From JAOUEA01 sp035249905 (GTDB lineage: Bacteria; Actinomycetota; UBA4738; HRBIN12): DNA of 64,000 nt. How positions within the stretch are numbered: the first letter of the stretch is position 1; every line of letters starts with the position of its first letter. The notes beneath the pieces are model-generated. The model was given only the letters and a program-made list of their open reading frames with translations, had not been told where the DNA came from and made no database searches. Of the stretch, positions 11,263-19,277 are shown piece after piece. The stretch covers positions 27,623 through 91,622 of the forward strand of contig DATFFT010000111.1 in NCBI GenBank assembly GCA_035249905.1. Reading direction: 5' to 3'. The translations under genes were made by a program, and so were the position numbers.

Positions 11263-13080
11263 TCACCAGCTGCCACCGCCGCCACCCCCGCCGCCGCCGC
11301 CCGAGAACCCTCCGCCCGAGAACCCGCTCGACCCGGAGCCCGAGGGGGTCGAGGCGATCGTGCCGCCGGTCGTGACCGCGAACCCGTCCATCGACCGGGC
11401 GAAGCTCGCGTACGCGAAGGGATGCGGCGAGACGTACCAGCTCGTGTCGGGCTCGATCCCGAGCGCCTCGAACGCCTTCGCCCACTTCTCGGTCGCCCCG
11501 AACACGACCGCGAACGGCAGGAAACGGGTGAACACCAGCTCCTTCTCGGCCCACCGCGCCATGTGGGTCTCGGCCGTCTCGATCACCGTGCGGAAGCCCC
11601 GCACGCGCCGGAGCATCGCAGTGCCTTTCGCCGTCCGGGCGGGCATCCGCCCGGACGATGCCAGCAGCACGACGGCGCCGAGGATCAGCGGGATACCGAG
11701 CAGCCCCCAGTGGGTGAACGCGGCGAGCGCGACGGTCGCGCCGACCGCGACGACGAGGGCCGACACCCCGAGCGCCACCCATCGGCTCCGCACCTTGTCG
11801 GGTCGCTCGCTGAACCACCTTCGCTCGACCGAATCGGCGTACAACGACTCCAGCACGCCCTTCAGCCGCTCGGCGAACGTGTTCTTCAGCTCGGAGATCG
11901 TCACCTCGGTGCCGTCGCGGAACACGCCGTTGAGCAGTCGCCGCTCGTACGTGAGCAGGTCGTCCTCGGGCGCCTCGAGGCGGATCAGCCGCCAGTCCGC
12001 CTTCCCGAACCAGCCTTCCTTGGGAAGCTCCTCGATCCTCAGGTACCCGCGCACGGCCAGGTCAACCAGTGTGGCCGAGACGTCGAGCACGTTGGCCTGC
12101 TCGTCGATCAGCGTCCCCATCTGGCCGGGACGCATGTCGTCGGGCGGCGCGAACTCGACCGGCGCCGAGGCTCCGGCCTCGCCGATGGGCACGGCTTGCT
12201 GCTCGCCGGTGGGGTTGCCCATGACCTGGTCGACCTGCGAACCGCGAAAGCGGCGGTCGCGTCCGCGACGCCACGCCATGGCGACGACACCCCCGACCGC
12301 CGCGAGGCCGAGCGCTGCGCTGACGCCGACCGTCGCCGGTGTCGCCTGGAACGCCCGTGCGAGGCTCCACCGCTCCTCGAGCACGGGCTCCGGACGGGGC
12401 ACCGCACCCTTCGGCAGGCCGACGACGACGGTGACCCCGCTGAACGGGCCGAGCCCCGATTGAACGAACCGTGCGCGGTTCCCCTGCGACGTCGCCCGCT
12501 GGCACGGCAGCGTCGAGCCCTCGTATCCCTGGAAGCACGCCACCTGCGTGATGCGGGCGGGCGCGCGCACCTGCACATCGGCGCGCCCGATCGGGGCCGA
12601 CCACTCGGTGCCGATCGCGTTCCAATACAGCTCGACGTGATCGCGGAAGCCGTTGAGCGCGGCTTCCACACGGTACGTGAGCTCGTAGGTGTGACGGCCC
12701 GAGATCTCGATGTCGGGGTCACCGACCCGGATGCGGGTGATGCCGCCGTCCACGGATTCCTCCTGGTAGCCGGCCGGCGTATCCCCCGAAGCGCGCACTC
12801 GGACGACCTCGAGCGGGTAGATCCGATCGTAGGTGTCGTCGTAGCGAAGCCTCGTCGGAATGTCACGGAGGATGCCGTGCCGTTGGGCGGACCCGAAGTC
12901 GTATGCGATCGTCTCGACGATCGTGAGCGTCCCGTCCTCGCCGATGTCGATCGCGACGTCGTAGTCCGCGATGCGCTCGGCCGACTGGGCCGCCGCCATC
13001 CCGGCACAGGCCAGCAGCATCGCGATCGAGATCGCGAGCAGGGCGAGCGCCCGTCCGGCGCCCGTTGAGGTGCGGATCAC
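11263..13080 (-). CDS. DUF2207 membrane protein with glycine-rich tail
   Basis: A 605-residue membrane protein. Residues 1-32 are a signal peptide ending AGMAAAQSAE. The extracytoplasmic domain (about 33-230) has the DUF2207 signature: YDVAIDIGEDGTLTIVETI, then QRHGILRDIPTRLRYDD. A membrane segment lies near 250-270 (VGVSAALGLAAVGGVVAMAW). A cytoplasmic domain follows (about 330-430, VRGYLRIEEL and LLTYERRLLNGVF), then two close membrane spans near 440-485. The protein ends in a glycine/serine-rich tail (GGGFSGGGGGGGGGGSW), typical for the family. Function is unknown. The GTG at 13080 lies 7 nt after a TAAGCT -10 box, so it has its own leaderless promoter even though it sits 10 nt downstream of sufU. 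Confidence 0.88.
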   Translation of the reverse strand: MIRTSTGAGRALALLAISIAMLLACAGMAAAQSAERIADYDVAIDIGEDGTLTIVETIAYDFGSAQRHGILRDIPTRLRYDDTYDRIYPLEVVRVRASGDTPAGYQEESVDGGITRIRVGDPDIEISGRHTYELTYRVEAALNGFRDHVELYWNAIGTEWSAPIGRADVQVRAPARITQVACFQGYEGSTLPCQRATSQGNRARFVQSGLGPFSGVTVVVGLPKGAVPRPEPVLEERWSLARAFQATPATVGVSAALGLAAVGGVVAMAWRRGRDRRFRGSQVDQVMGNPTGEQQAVPIGEAGASAPVEFAPPDDMRPGQMGTLIDEQANVLDVSATLVDLAVRGYLRIEELPKEGWFGKADWRLIRLEAPEDDLLTYERRLLNGVFRDGTEVTISELKNTFAERLKGVLESLYADSVERRWFSERPDKVRSRWVALGVSALVVAVGATVALAAFTHWGLLGIPLILGAVVLLASSGRMPARTAKGTAMLRRVRGFRTVIETAETHMARWAEKELVFTRFLPFAVVFGATEKWAKAFEALGIEPDTSWYVSPHPFAYASFARSMDGFAVTTGGTIASTPSGSGSSGFSGGGFSGGGGGGGGGGSW

Positions 13081-13087
13081 GCCGCGA

Positions 13088-13093
13088 AGCTTA
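13088..13093 (-). promoter_or_regulatory. -10 element for leaderless DUF2207 gene
   Basis: TAAGCT on the minus strand lies 7 nt before the GTG start and overlaps the end of sufU, so the DUF2207 gene can be transcribed independently of the SUF operon. Confidence 0.5.
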
Positions 13094-13546
13094 GACGGTG
13101 TGCGACCGGGCGCCGTCGGCGGTACCGGACCCGGCGAGCGCGTCCTGCAGCACGTCCCAGGCGAGCACCGCGCACTTGATGCGGATCGGGTACTGGACCA
13201 CTCCCTTGAGCGCCACCAGATCCCCGAACGACTCCTCGTCGGGCTCGACCTCGCCGGCCATCATGCCGCGGAACGACGCCGCCAGGGCGATGGAATCCTC
13301 CACGCTCGAGCCCGTGACCGCCTCGGTCATCATCGACGCGCTCGACTGGCTGATCGAACACCCGGCACCCTGGAACGTGACCTCGGCGACGGTGTCGCCC
13401 TCGACGTGGGCGAACACCGTGATCTCGTCGCCGCACAACGGGTTGTTGGCGTGGCACCGGAGCTCGGCTCCCACCAGCTCCCGCTTGTTCCGCGGGTTCT
13501 TGTAGTGGTCGAGGATGACTTCCTTGTAGATGTCGTCGAGCGCCAC
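13091..13546 (-). CDS. sufU: SUF iron-sulfur assembly zinc protein SufU
   Basis: A 151-residue cytosolic protein. SufU is the zinc-dependent sulfurtransferase that takes persulfide sulfur from the cysteine desulfurase SufS by swapping a zinc ligand. The zinc ligands are in place: C38 and D40 (NPLCGDEI), C63 (GAGCSISQSSASMM) and C125 (IRIKCAVLAWDVL), with the same spacing as the Bacillus protein. It is the last SUF gene, 30 nt after sufS, with a GAGAGGG ribosome-binding site before its GTG start. Confidence 0.94.
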   Translation of the reverse strand: MALDDIYKEVILDHYKNPRNKRELVGAELRCHANNPLCGDEITVFAHVEGDTVAEVTFQGAGCSISQSSASMMTEAVTGSSVEDSIALAASFRGMMAGEVEPDEESFGDLVALKGVVQYPIRIKCAVLAWDVLQDALAGSGTADGARSHTV

Positions 13547-13576
13547 GGATCCCTCTCTCGCCTGCGGTGGAATCGG

Positions 13577-14833
13577 TCAGCCGAAGATGTTCCCTGCCCG
13601 GTCGAGCGCCGAGATCATCGCGTCGACCTCTTCTTTGGTGTTGTAGACGTAGAACGACGCTCTGGCGGTGGCCGGTACCCCGTACCGTCGCATCACGAGC
13701 TGGGCGCAATGATGGCCCGCCCGGATCGCGACGCCCTCCTCGTTGAGAACGGTGGCCAGGTCGTGCGGATGCACGTCTCGGTACCAGAAGCTCACGGCCC
13801 CGCCACGGATGCTCGCGTCCTTCGGCCCGTACACGGTGGCGCCCGCCTCGAGCAAGCGGTCGATCGCATACCGCGTGATGTCTTCCTCGTGGGCCCGCAC
13901 GTTCTGCATGCCGAGGGTTTCGAGGTAGTCGATCGCTGCCGCGAGCCCGACCTGCTGCGCGACCGGCATCGTGCCGGCCTCGAACTTGAACGGCGCCGAC
14001 TTGTAGGTGCTGTGATCGTGGAAGACCTCGTGGATCATCTCGCCGCCGCCGAGCATCGGCTCCATCGACTCGAGGACCTCACGCTTGCCGTAGAGCCCGC
14101 CGCTCGCGGTCGGACCGAGCATCTTGTGGCCGGTGAACCCGAGCAGGTCGACGTCGAGCGCCTGCACGTCGATCGGTGAGTGCGGCGCGAGCTGGGCCGC
14201 GTCGACCGCGATCACCGCGCCCACGGCATGGGCCGCGTCGGCGAGCTGTCGCACGGGCGTGATCGTGCCCAACGCGTTCGACATGCCGGTCACGCTCACG
14301 ATCTTCGTGCGCTCGGTCAGCAGCGAGCCGAGCTGCGACAGGTCGAGCAGCCCGTCGTCGGTGAGTGGGATGTAGCGCAACGCGGCCCCGGTCACGGCCG
14401 CGGTCATCTGCCACGGCACGATGTTCGAGTGGTGCTCCATCTCGGTGATCAGGATCTCGTCGCCCTCGCGCAGGTGGGTTCGGCCCCAGCCCTGCGCCAC
14501 CAGGTTCATCGACTCCGTGACCCCCCTCGTGAACGCGATGCACTCGGGCTCGGGCGCGCCGAGGAAGCGAGCCACCGCCGCTCGCGCCCCCTCGTAGGCC
14601 TGCGTCGCCTCCTCGCCGAGCATGTGGATGCCTCGGTGCGCGTTCGCGTTGTGATGCCTCGTGAACTCGGCCACGGCCTCGATCACCTGGTTCGGCTTCT
14701 GCGAGGTGGCGGCGCTGTCGAGGTAGACGAGCGGGTGCTCGCCCACGGTGCGCTCCAGGACCGGGAAGTCGCGCCGGACCGCGCCCACGTCGAGCCCGGC
14801 CTCATGGTGCGTGGTCTCGACGTCTCCGCTCAT
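13577..14833 (-). CDS. sufS: Cysteine desulfurase SufS
   Basis: A 418-residue PLP enzyme of the group II NifS family that removes sulfur from L-cysteine, giving alanine and an enzyme-bound persulfide for cluster assembly. PLP lysine is K237 in GFTGHKMLGPTASGGLYG, EMEHHSNIVPW holds the ring-stacking histidine, and the catalytic cysteine is C376 in RAGHHCAQLVMRRYG, with the short loop typical of SufS rather than IscS. It lies between sufC (39 nt upstream) and sufU (30 nt downstream), so sulfur donor and acceptor are made together. Confidence 0.96.
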   Translation of the reverse strand: MSGDVETTHHEAGLDVGAVRRDFPVLERTVGEHPLVYLDSAATSQKPNQVIEAVAEFTRHHNANAHRGIHMLGEEATQAYEGARAAVARFLGAPEPECIAFTRGVTESMNLVAQGWGRTHLREGDEILITEMEHHSNIVPWQMTAAVTGAALRYIPLTDDGLLDLSQLGSLLTERTKIVSVTGMSNALGTITPVRQLADAAHAVGAVIAVDAAQLAPHSPIDVQALDVDLLGFTGHKMLGPTASGGLYGKREVLESMEPMLGGGEMIHEVFHDHSTYKSAPFKFEAGTMPVAQQVGLAAAIDYLETLGMQNVRAHEEDITRYAIDRLLEAGATVYGPKDASIRGGAVSFWYRDVHPHDLATVLNEEGVAIRAGHHCAQLVMRRYGVPATARASFYVYNTKEEVDAMISALDRAGNIFG

Positions 14834-14872
14834 GTCCAGCTCCTCCGTGACCCCTCGCGAACTGGGCCTTCG

Positions 14873-15679
14873 CTACCCCACCTCGGCGGTCGCTTCGGCC
14901 TCGAGGCCGAGCTCGGCGCGGACGCCCTCGTAGCCCTTCTCCTCCAGCTCGTGTGCGAGCTCGGCCCCGCCAGACTTCACGATACGCCCGCGCATCATCA
15001 CGTGAACACGGTCGGGGGTGATGTAGTTGAGCATGCGCTGGTAGTGCGTGATCAACAGCACGCCCAGGCCGGGACCCACGAGCTCGTTCACACCCTGCGC
15101 CACGAGCTTCAACGAGTCGATGTCCAGCCCGGAATCGGTCTCGTCGAGGATCGCGATCTGCGGTTGCAGCACCGCCAGCTGCAGCACCTCGTTCCGCTTC
15201 TTCTCCCCGCCGGAGAACCCCTGGTTCACGTAGCGGTTCACCATGGCGTCCTCGATGCCGAGCCGGTCCATCTGTTCCTTCATGTGCTTGCGGAAGGCGA
15301 GGGCGCTCACCTCCCCGCCTTTGACCGCCTGGTACGCGGTCCGCAGGAAGTTCACGACGCTGACTCCGGGCACCTCGGTCGGGTACTGCATCGCGAGGAA
15401 CAGCCCGCGTTTGGCGCGCTCGTCGGGGGTGAGCGCGGTGATGTCCTCACCGTTGAACGCCACGCTGCCATCGGTGATCACGTATCCCGGCCGGCCCATG
15501 ATCACGTTGCTGAGCGTGGACTTGCCCGAGCCGTTCGGGCCCATCAGGGCATGGGTCTCTCCTTGTCGCACGATCAGGTCGATGCCGTTGAGGATCTGCT
15601 TGCCCTCGACCGTCGCGTGCAGCCCGCGGACCTCGAGGGTTGCCGCGATGCCTCCGTTGTCGTTCGCGATGTCACTCAT
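14873..15679 (-). CDS. sufC: SUF Fe-S assembly ATPase SufC
   Basis: A 268-residue ABC-type ATPase without membrane partners; it binds the SufB-SufD scaffold in the cytosol and its ATP cycle drives cluster formation. Walker A is GPNGSGKST (47-55), the signature is FSGGEKKRNEVLQ (about 158-170), Walker B is IAILDETDSGLD and the switch histidine is in LLITHYQRML. The Q-loop region reads AMQYPTEVPGV, as in SufC proteins. Start at 15679 lies 7 nt after the Rieske gene stop, indicating one transcript. Confidence 0.96.
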   Translation of the reverse strand: MSDIANDNGGIAATLEVRGLHATVEGKQILNGIDLIVRQGETHALMGPNGSGKSTLSNVIMGRPGYVITDGSVAFNGEDITALTPDERAKRGLFLAMQYPTEVPGVSVVNFLRTAYQAVKGGEVSALAFRKHMKEQMDRLGIEDAMVNRYVNQGFSGGEKKRNEVLQLAVLQPQIAILDETDSGLDIDSLKLVAQGVNELVGPGLGVLLITHYQRMLNYITPDRVHVMMRGRIVKSGGAELAHELEEKGYEGVRAELGLEAEATAEVG

Positions 15680-15686
15680 CGTCGTC

Positions 15687-16001
15687 TCACACCTCGATCA
15701 GGATGTCGTCTCCGTCGGTCGTGACCGGGAACACGTCGACCGGCTGCGTCGCCGGCAACGTGCGCGGGTTCCCCGAGTTGAGGTCGAACGTCGAGCCGTG
15801 CTTCGGGCACTCGATCGTCTCGAAGTCCACGTCGACCTCTCCCTCGTCCAGGTAGTACTTCTCGTGACTGCAGATCGCGTCGAGGGCCCGGAAGCCCTCC
15901 TCACCCAGGTTCACCACGGCGATCTCGCGGCCGTCGAGATGGAAGCGGCGGGCCTCGCCGGCCGGCACGTCCTTGGTCTCGCACACACGCACCGCGGTCA
16001 T
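15687..16001 (-). CDS. Rieske-type [2Fe-2S] ferredoxin inside the SUF operon
   Basis: A 104-residue soluble Rieske protein of the non-heme iron oxygenase ferredoxin type. The cluster ligands are C44 and H46 (ICSHEKYYLDEG) and C65 and H68 (ECPKHGSTFDL). It lacks a membrane anchor, so it is a cytosolic electron carrier. Its ATG overlaps the sufD stop codon by four bases (ATGA) and sufC follows 7 nt later, so it is a true operon member. Actinobacterial SUF operons often carry such a gene in this place. It may deliver electrons to cluster assembly or simply be an early client; the sequence cannot decide. Confidence 0.92.
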   Translation of the reverse strand: MTAVRVCETKDVPAGEARRFHLDGREIAVVNLGEEGFRALDAICSHEKYYLDEGEVDVDFETIECPKHGSTFDLNSGNPRTLPATQPVDVFPVTTDGDDILIEV

Positions 16002-17320
16002 CGGATGCCCTCGCTGAGCTCGTCGGCGATCGCCGACTCGGCGCCCTCGCGCACCTCGTCGATCTGCACGCGGTCGAGCACCTCCTGGAAGAACCCGGTC
16101 ACGATCAGCCGCTCGGCCTCGTCGCGAGGGATGCCGCGCGACTCGAGGTAGAACAGCGCCTCGTCCTCGACCGGTCCCACGCTCGCGGCGTGCCCGCACC
16201 GAACGTCGTTGGCCTCGATCTCGAGGTTGGGGATCGCGTCGGCCTTCGCGTGCTCGCTGAGCACGATGTTGCGGCTCGTCTGCATCGCGTCGGTCTTCTG
16301 CGCCCCCGGACGCACGTAGACCCATCCCGAGTAGACGGCGCGGCTGCGGTCGCGCAACGCCCCCTTGTACAGCAGGTCGCTCGTGCAGCTCGGGGCGACG
16401 TGCTCCTGGCTGGAGCGGTGATCGAAGTGCTGCTCCCCGTCGGCGAAGAAGACGCCGAGCTGTTCGCTGAACCCCCCCGGCTCGGCGAGCTCGACCTCGG
16501 TCTCGGTGCGTGCGAGGTCGGCGCCGAAACCGAGGCTCAGGGTGCGGAAGTCGGCATCGCGCCCCGTGCGTGCACGCTGGATCGCGAGATGCGTCATGCC
16601 CGCCCCCCAGTCCTGGATCGCGGCGTAACGGACGTGTGCACCGTCGCCCACGTGGATCTCGGTGATCGCATCGCTGAACGCGCGCGTGAGGTCGGGCGAG
16701 GCGTAGCGCTCGATGAACGTCACCTCGGCACCGCGCTCGACGACGATCAACGTGTGCGGGAAGACGGCCGCGCCGTCGACGTCGACATAGGTCAGGGTCT
16801 GCAGCGGCAGGTCGACCTTCGTATCGCGCGGCACGTACATGAACGTGCCGCCGGTGCGGAACGCCGCGTGCAGCGCCGTGAACCGCGTGCGCTCGGTGGG
16901 CACGAGGGCGTGGAGATATCGCTCGACGAGGTCGGTGTGCTCGGCCGCGGCGGCGTCCAGATCGGTGAAGATCACGCCCTTGGCGGCGAGCCCAGGATCG
17001 AGGTGCGAGACCATGACGTCGGAGTCGTGTTGGATCTGCAGGCCGGCACGATCGCCGATGTCGCCTGCGGCGTTGAGGATCTCCCCCGGCACGCCGTCGA
17101 GGTCCTCGGCTCGGCCGCCGGCCGTGTACGGCGCGAACGTCAGGTCGAACCCGGACAGGTCCGTGTAGCGCCACTCCTCGGTCTCCTGCGACGGCATCGG
17201 GAGGGCGCGGAACTCCTCGAACGCCCTCGTGCGCAAGGCACCTGTGAACCCGGAGCGTTCAGGGAGGCTCGCGAGCGCTCGCTCGTCGAACGTGGTCGTG
17301 GCGCTTGTGTCGGTGGTCAC
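15998..17320 (-). CDS. sufD: SUF scaffold subunit SufD
   Basis: A 440-residue cytosolic scaffold protein that pairs with SufB and SufC. The conserved beta-helix core includes GTFMYVPRDTKVDLPLQT (about 160-177), VVERGAEVTFIE, and the C-terminal signature HADAIPNLEIEAND-like segment (KADAIPNLEIEANDVRCGHA), followed by EDEALFYLESRGIPRDEAERL. It begins with GTG at 17320. It is separated from sufB by about 200 bases that contain a stem-loop, whereas the downstream Rieske gene overlaps it by 4 nt. Confidence 0.95.
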   Translation of the reverse strand: MTTDTSATTTFDERALASLPERSGFTGALRTRAFEEFRALPMPSQETEEWRYTDLSGFDLTFAPYTAGGRAEDLDGVPGEILNAAGDIGDRAGLQIQHDSDVMVSHLDPGLAAKGVIFTDLDAAAAEHTDLVERYLHALVPTERTRFTALHAAFRTGGTFMYVPRDTKVDLPLQTLTYVDVDGAAVFPHTLIVVERGAEVTFIERYASPDLTRAFSDAITEIHVGDGAHVRYAAIQDWGAGMTHLAIQRARTGRDADFRTLSLGFGADLARTETEVELAEPGGFSEQLGVFFADGEQHFDHRSSQEHVAPSCTSDLLYKGALRDRSRAVYSGWVYVRPGAQKTDAMQTSRNIVLSEHAKADAIPNLEIEANDVRCGHAASVGPVEDEALFYLESRGIPRDEAERLIVTGFFQEVLDRVQIDEVREGAESAIADELSEGIR

Positions 17321-17475
17321 GGTGAAATGCTACCTGTGGGGTCGGATTCGCCCAACCCGCCGTTGCGCTGGAAGCATCCCGGGCGGTCCCGCTCCGCGCG
17401 ACGTCAACCGGTTCCCATCGGATCTCGTCGGGTCGAAGACCGTCGACCCCGTCGCGGAGCAAGCGGGTCCGCGCC

Positions 17476-17502
17476 GTCGAGCTCCGCGGCCAAGAGCTCG
17501 AC
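17476..17502 (-). promoter_or_regulatory. Stem-loop in the sufB-sufD spacer
   Basis: GTCGAGCTC and GAGCTCGAC are perfect 9-bp arms around a 9-nt loop, and the GC-rich flanks extend the pairing imperfectly. It begins 22 nt after the sufB stop. It could be a partial terminator or an mRNA stability element that sets the sufB to sufD ratio, since the operon clearly continues downstream. Confidence 0.5.
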
Positions 17503-17523
17503 GCGGGCCCGCATCTCGCCTCG

Positions 17524-18936
17524 CTAGCCGACCGAGCCTTCCATCTGCAGCTCGACGAGGCGGTTCAGCTCGACCGCGTACTCCATCGGCAGCTCGCGCG
17601 TGATCGGCTCGATGAAGCCGTTCACGATCATCGCGGTGGCCTCCACCTCGGAGAGCCCTCGGCTCATCAGGTAGAAGAGCTGGTCCTCGCCGACCTTCGA
17701 GACCGTGGCCTCGTGGCCGAGCGCAGCCGTCTCCTCTTCGACCTCGATGTAGGGGTAGGTGTCGCTGCGGCTCTCCTCGTCGAGGATCAGCGCGTCGCAG
17801 CGCACGTTCGACTTCGCGTGGTGCGCGTCGGGCTCGACGCGGATCAGGCCCCGGTATCCCGTGCGGCCACCGTCCTTCGAGACGGACTTCGACGTGATCA
17901 CGCTCGTGGTGTGCGGCGCCACGTGGATCGCCTTGCCGCCGGCGTCGGTGTGCATGCCCTTGCCCGCGTAAGCGACCGACAGCACCTCGCCGCGCGCACC
18001 CTCGCCCATCAGGTAGATCGACGGGTACTTCATCGTGACCTTCGATCCGATGTTTCCGTCGACCCATTCCATGACGGCGTCCTCATGCGCCACGGCGCGC
18101 TTGGTCACCAGGTTGTACACGTTGGTCGACCAGTTCTGGATCGTCGTGTACCGCACCCGCGAGCCCTTCTTGCAGATGATCTCGACGACCGCCGAATGCA
18201 GCGAGTCACCCGTGTAGATCGGGGCGGAACAGCCCTCGACGTAGTGCACGTACGAGCCCTCGTCGGCGATGATCAGTGTCCGCTCGAACTGGCCCATGTT
18301 CTCGGCGTTGATGCGGAAGTAGGCCTGCAGCGGGATGTCGACATGCACGCCCGGCGGCACGTAGATGAACGAGCCGCCCGACCACACGGCCGAGTTCAGC
18401 GACGCGAACTTGTTGTCGTTGGGTGGGATCACCGTGCCGAAGTACTCGCGCACGAGATCGGGGTGGTCGCGCACCGCACTGTCCATGTCGGTGAACAGCA
18501 CACCCATCTGGTCGAGCTCGTCCTTGATCTTGTGGTAGACGACCTCGCTCTCGTACTGCGCGCTCACGCCGCCCAGGTACTTCTGCTCGGCCTCGGGCAG
18601 GCCCAGCTTGTCCCACGTGCCCCGGATGTCCTCGGGCAGCTCGTCCCAGTTGGCCGCCTGCTTCTCCGTCGAGCGGATGAAGTAGTAGATGTCCTGGAAG
18701 TCGATGTCGGAGAGGTCTGCGCCCCACCAGGGCATCGGGCGCATGTCGAAGTAGCGCAGCGCCTTCAGGCGGAACTTCCGCATCCAGTCGGGCTCGCTCT
18801 TGAGCGCCGAGATCTCCTCGACCACGTGCTCGTCGAGCCCCTTCTTCGGCTCGAAGACGGCGTGGGACGGGTCCTTCCAGTCGAAGCGGTAGCCCTTGGC
18901 GAGCTCCTCGAGGTGCTCTTGCTGCGTGACGGACAT
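17524..18936 (-). CDS. sufB: SUF scaffold subunit SufB
   Basis: A 470-residue cytosolic protein, the main scaffold on which SUF builds clusters with SufC and SufD. It shows the SufB hallmarks: YRFDWKDPSHAVFEPKKGLD at the start, GGSFIYVPPGVHVDIPLQAY (about 195-214), YVHYVEGCSAPIYTGDSLH, VVEIICKKGSRVRYTTIQNW, and the C-terminal RSDTYPYIEVEEE and HEATVSKVGEDQLFYLMSRG. No intein interrupts it. It is first in the operon; no SufR or IscR regulator gene is visible next to it, unlike in many actinobacteria. Confidence 0.96.
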   Translation of the reverse strand: MSVTQQEHLEELAKGYRFDWKDPSHAVFEPKKGLDEHVVEEISALKSEPDWMRKFRLKALRYFDMRPMPWWGADLSDIDFQDIYYFIRSTEKQAANWDELPEDIRGTWDKLGLPEAEQKYLGGVSAQYESEVVYHKIKDELDQMGVLFTDMDSAVRDHPDLVREYFGTVIPPNDNKFASLNSAVWSGGSFIYVPPGVHVDIPLQAYFRINAENMGQFERTLIIADEGSYVHYVEGCSAPIYTGDSLHSAVVEIICKKGSRVRYTTIQNWSTNVYNLVTKRAVAHEDAVMEWVDGNIGSKVTMKYPSIYLMGEGARGEVLSVAYAGKGMHTDAGGKAIHVAPHTTSVITSKSVSKDGGRTGYRGLIRVEPDAHHAKSNVRCDALILDEESRSDTYPYIEVEEETAALGHEATVSKVGEDQLFYLMSRGLSEVEATAMIVNGFIEPITRELPMEYAVELNRLVELQMEGSVG

Positions 18937-19000
18937 CGGTAGCGGATCTCCTCGCGCTCGATCGTCGGACCGCTCACCTGCGGTGGTGCGAACACTTCCG

Positions 19001-19030
19001 ATGCTACCCGCGGAACACGCTCAAAGTCCA
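19001..19030 (-). promoter_or_regulatory. Candidate promoter of the SUF operon
   Basis: On the minus strand TGGACT (-35) is followed after 18 nt by TAGCAT (-10), each matching consensus at four of six positions. RNA would start near 18993, leaving a leader of about 57 nt before sufB. No obvious operator palindrome was seen. Confidence 0.4.
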
Positions 19031-19103
19031 CCTGGCCGGTGGGATTTGCGTCTGGCGTCAGCGGTGCATACCCTTCACCGACTTCGACGAGGGAGGATGC
19101 AGC

Positions 19104-19277
19104 ATGGCTTCGGCTAACAGGGGGGGGCGCGCGCGAGAGCTCACGACCCGCGTACTGCCGGTGCTCATCGCCGTGGGCGCGCTCGCGGTCGCAGCGACGA
19201 CCGGAGATTCGTGGGCGGTTCGGTCGATCCTGGTGTTGGTCGCCGGCGACGTGGCGGTGCGTCTCTGGCGAGCGTGA
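19104..19277 (+). CDS. Small membrane protein coupled to the PAP2 gene
   Basis: A 57-residue hypothetical protein. A short basic N-terminus (MASANRGGRARELTTR) precedes a hydrophobic stretch (VLPVLIAVGALAVAA) and a second weakly hydrophobic segment (ILVLVAGDVAVRLW), so one or two membrane passes are likely. GGGAGG lies 8 nt upstream of the ATG, and its stop codon overlaps the GTG start of the PAP2 gene (GTGA), which supports translation and coupling. I recognise no family; it may be a partner of the phosphatase. Confidence 0.6.
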   Translation: MASANRGGRARELTTRVLPVLIAVGALAVAATTGDSWAVRSILVLVAGDVAVRLWRA

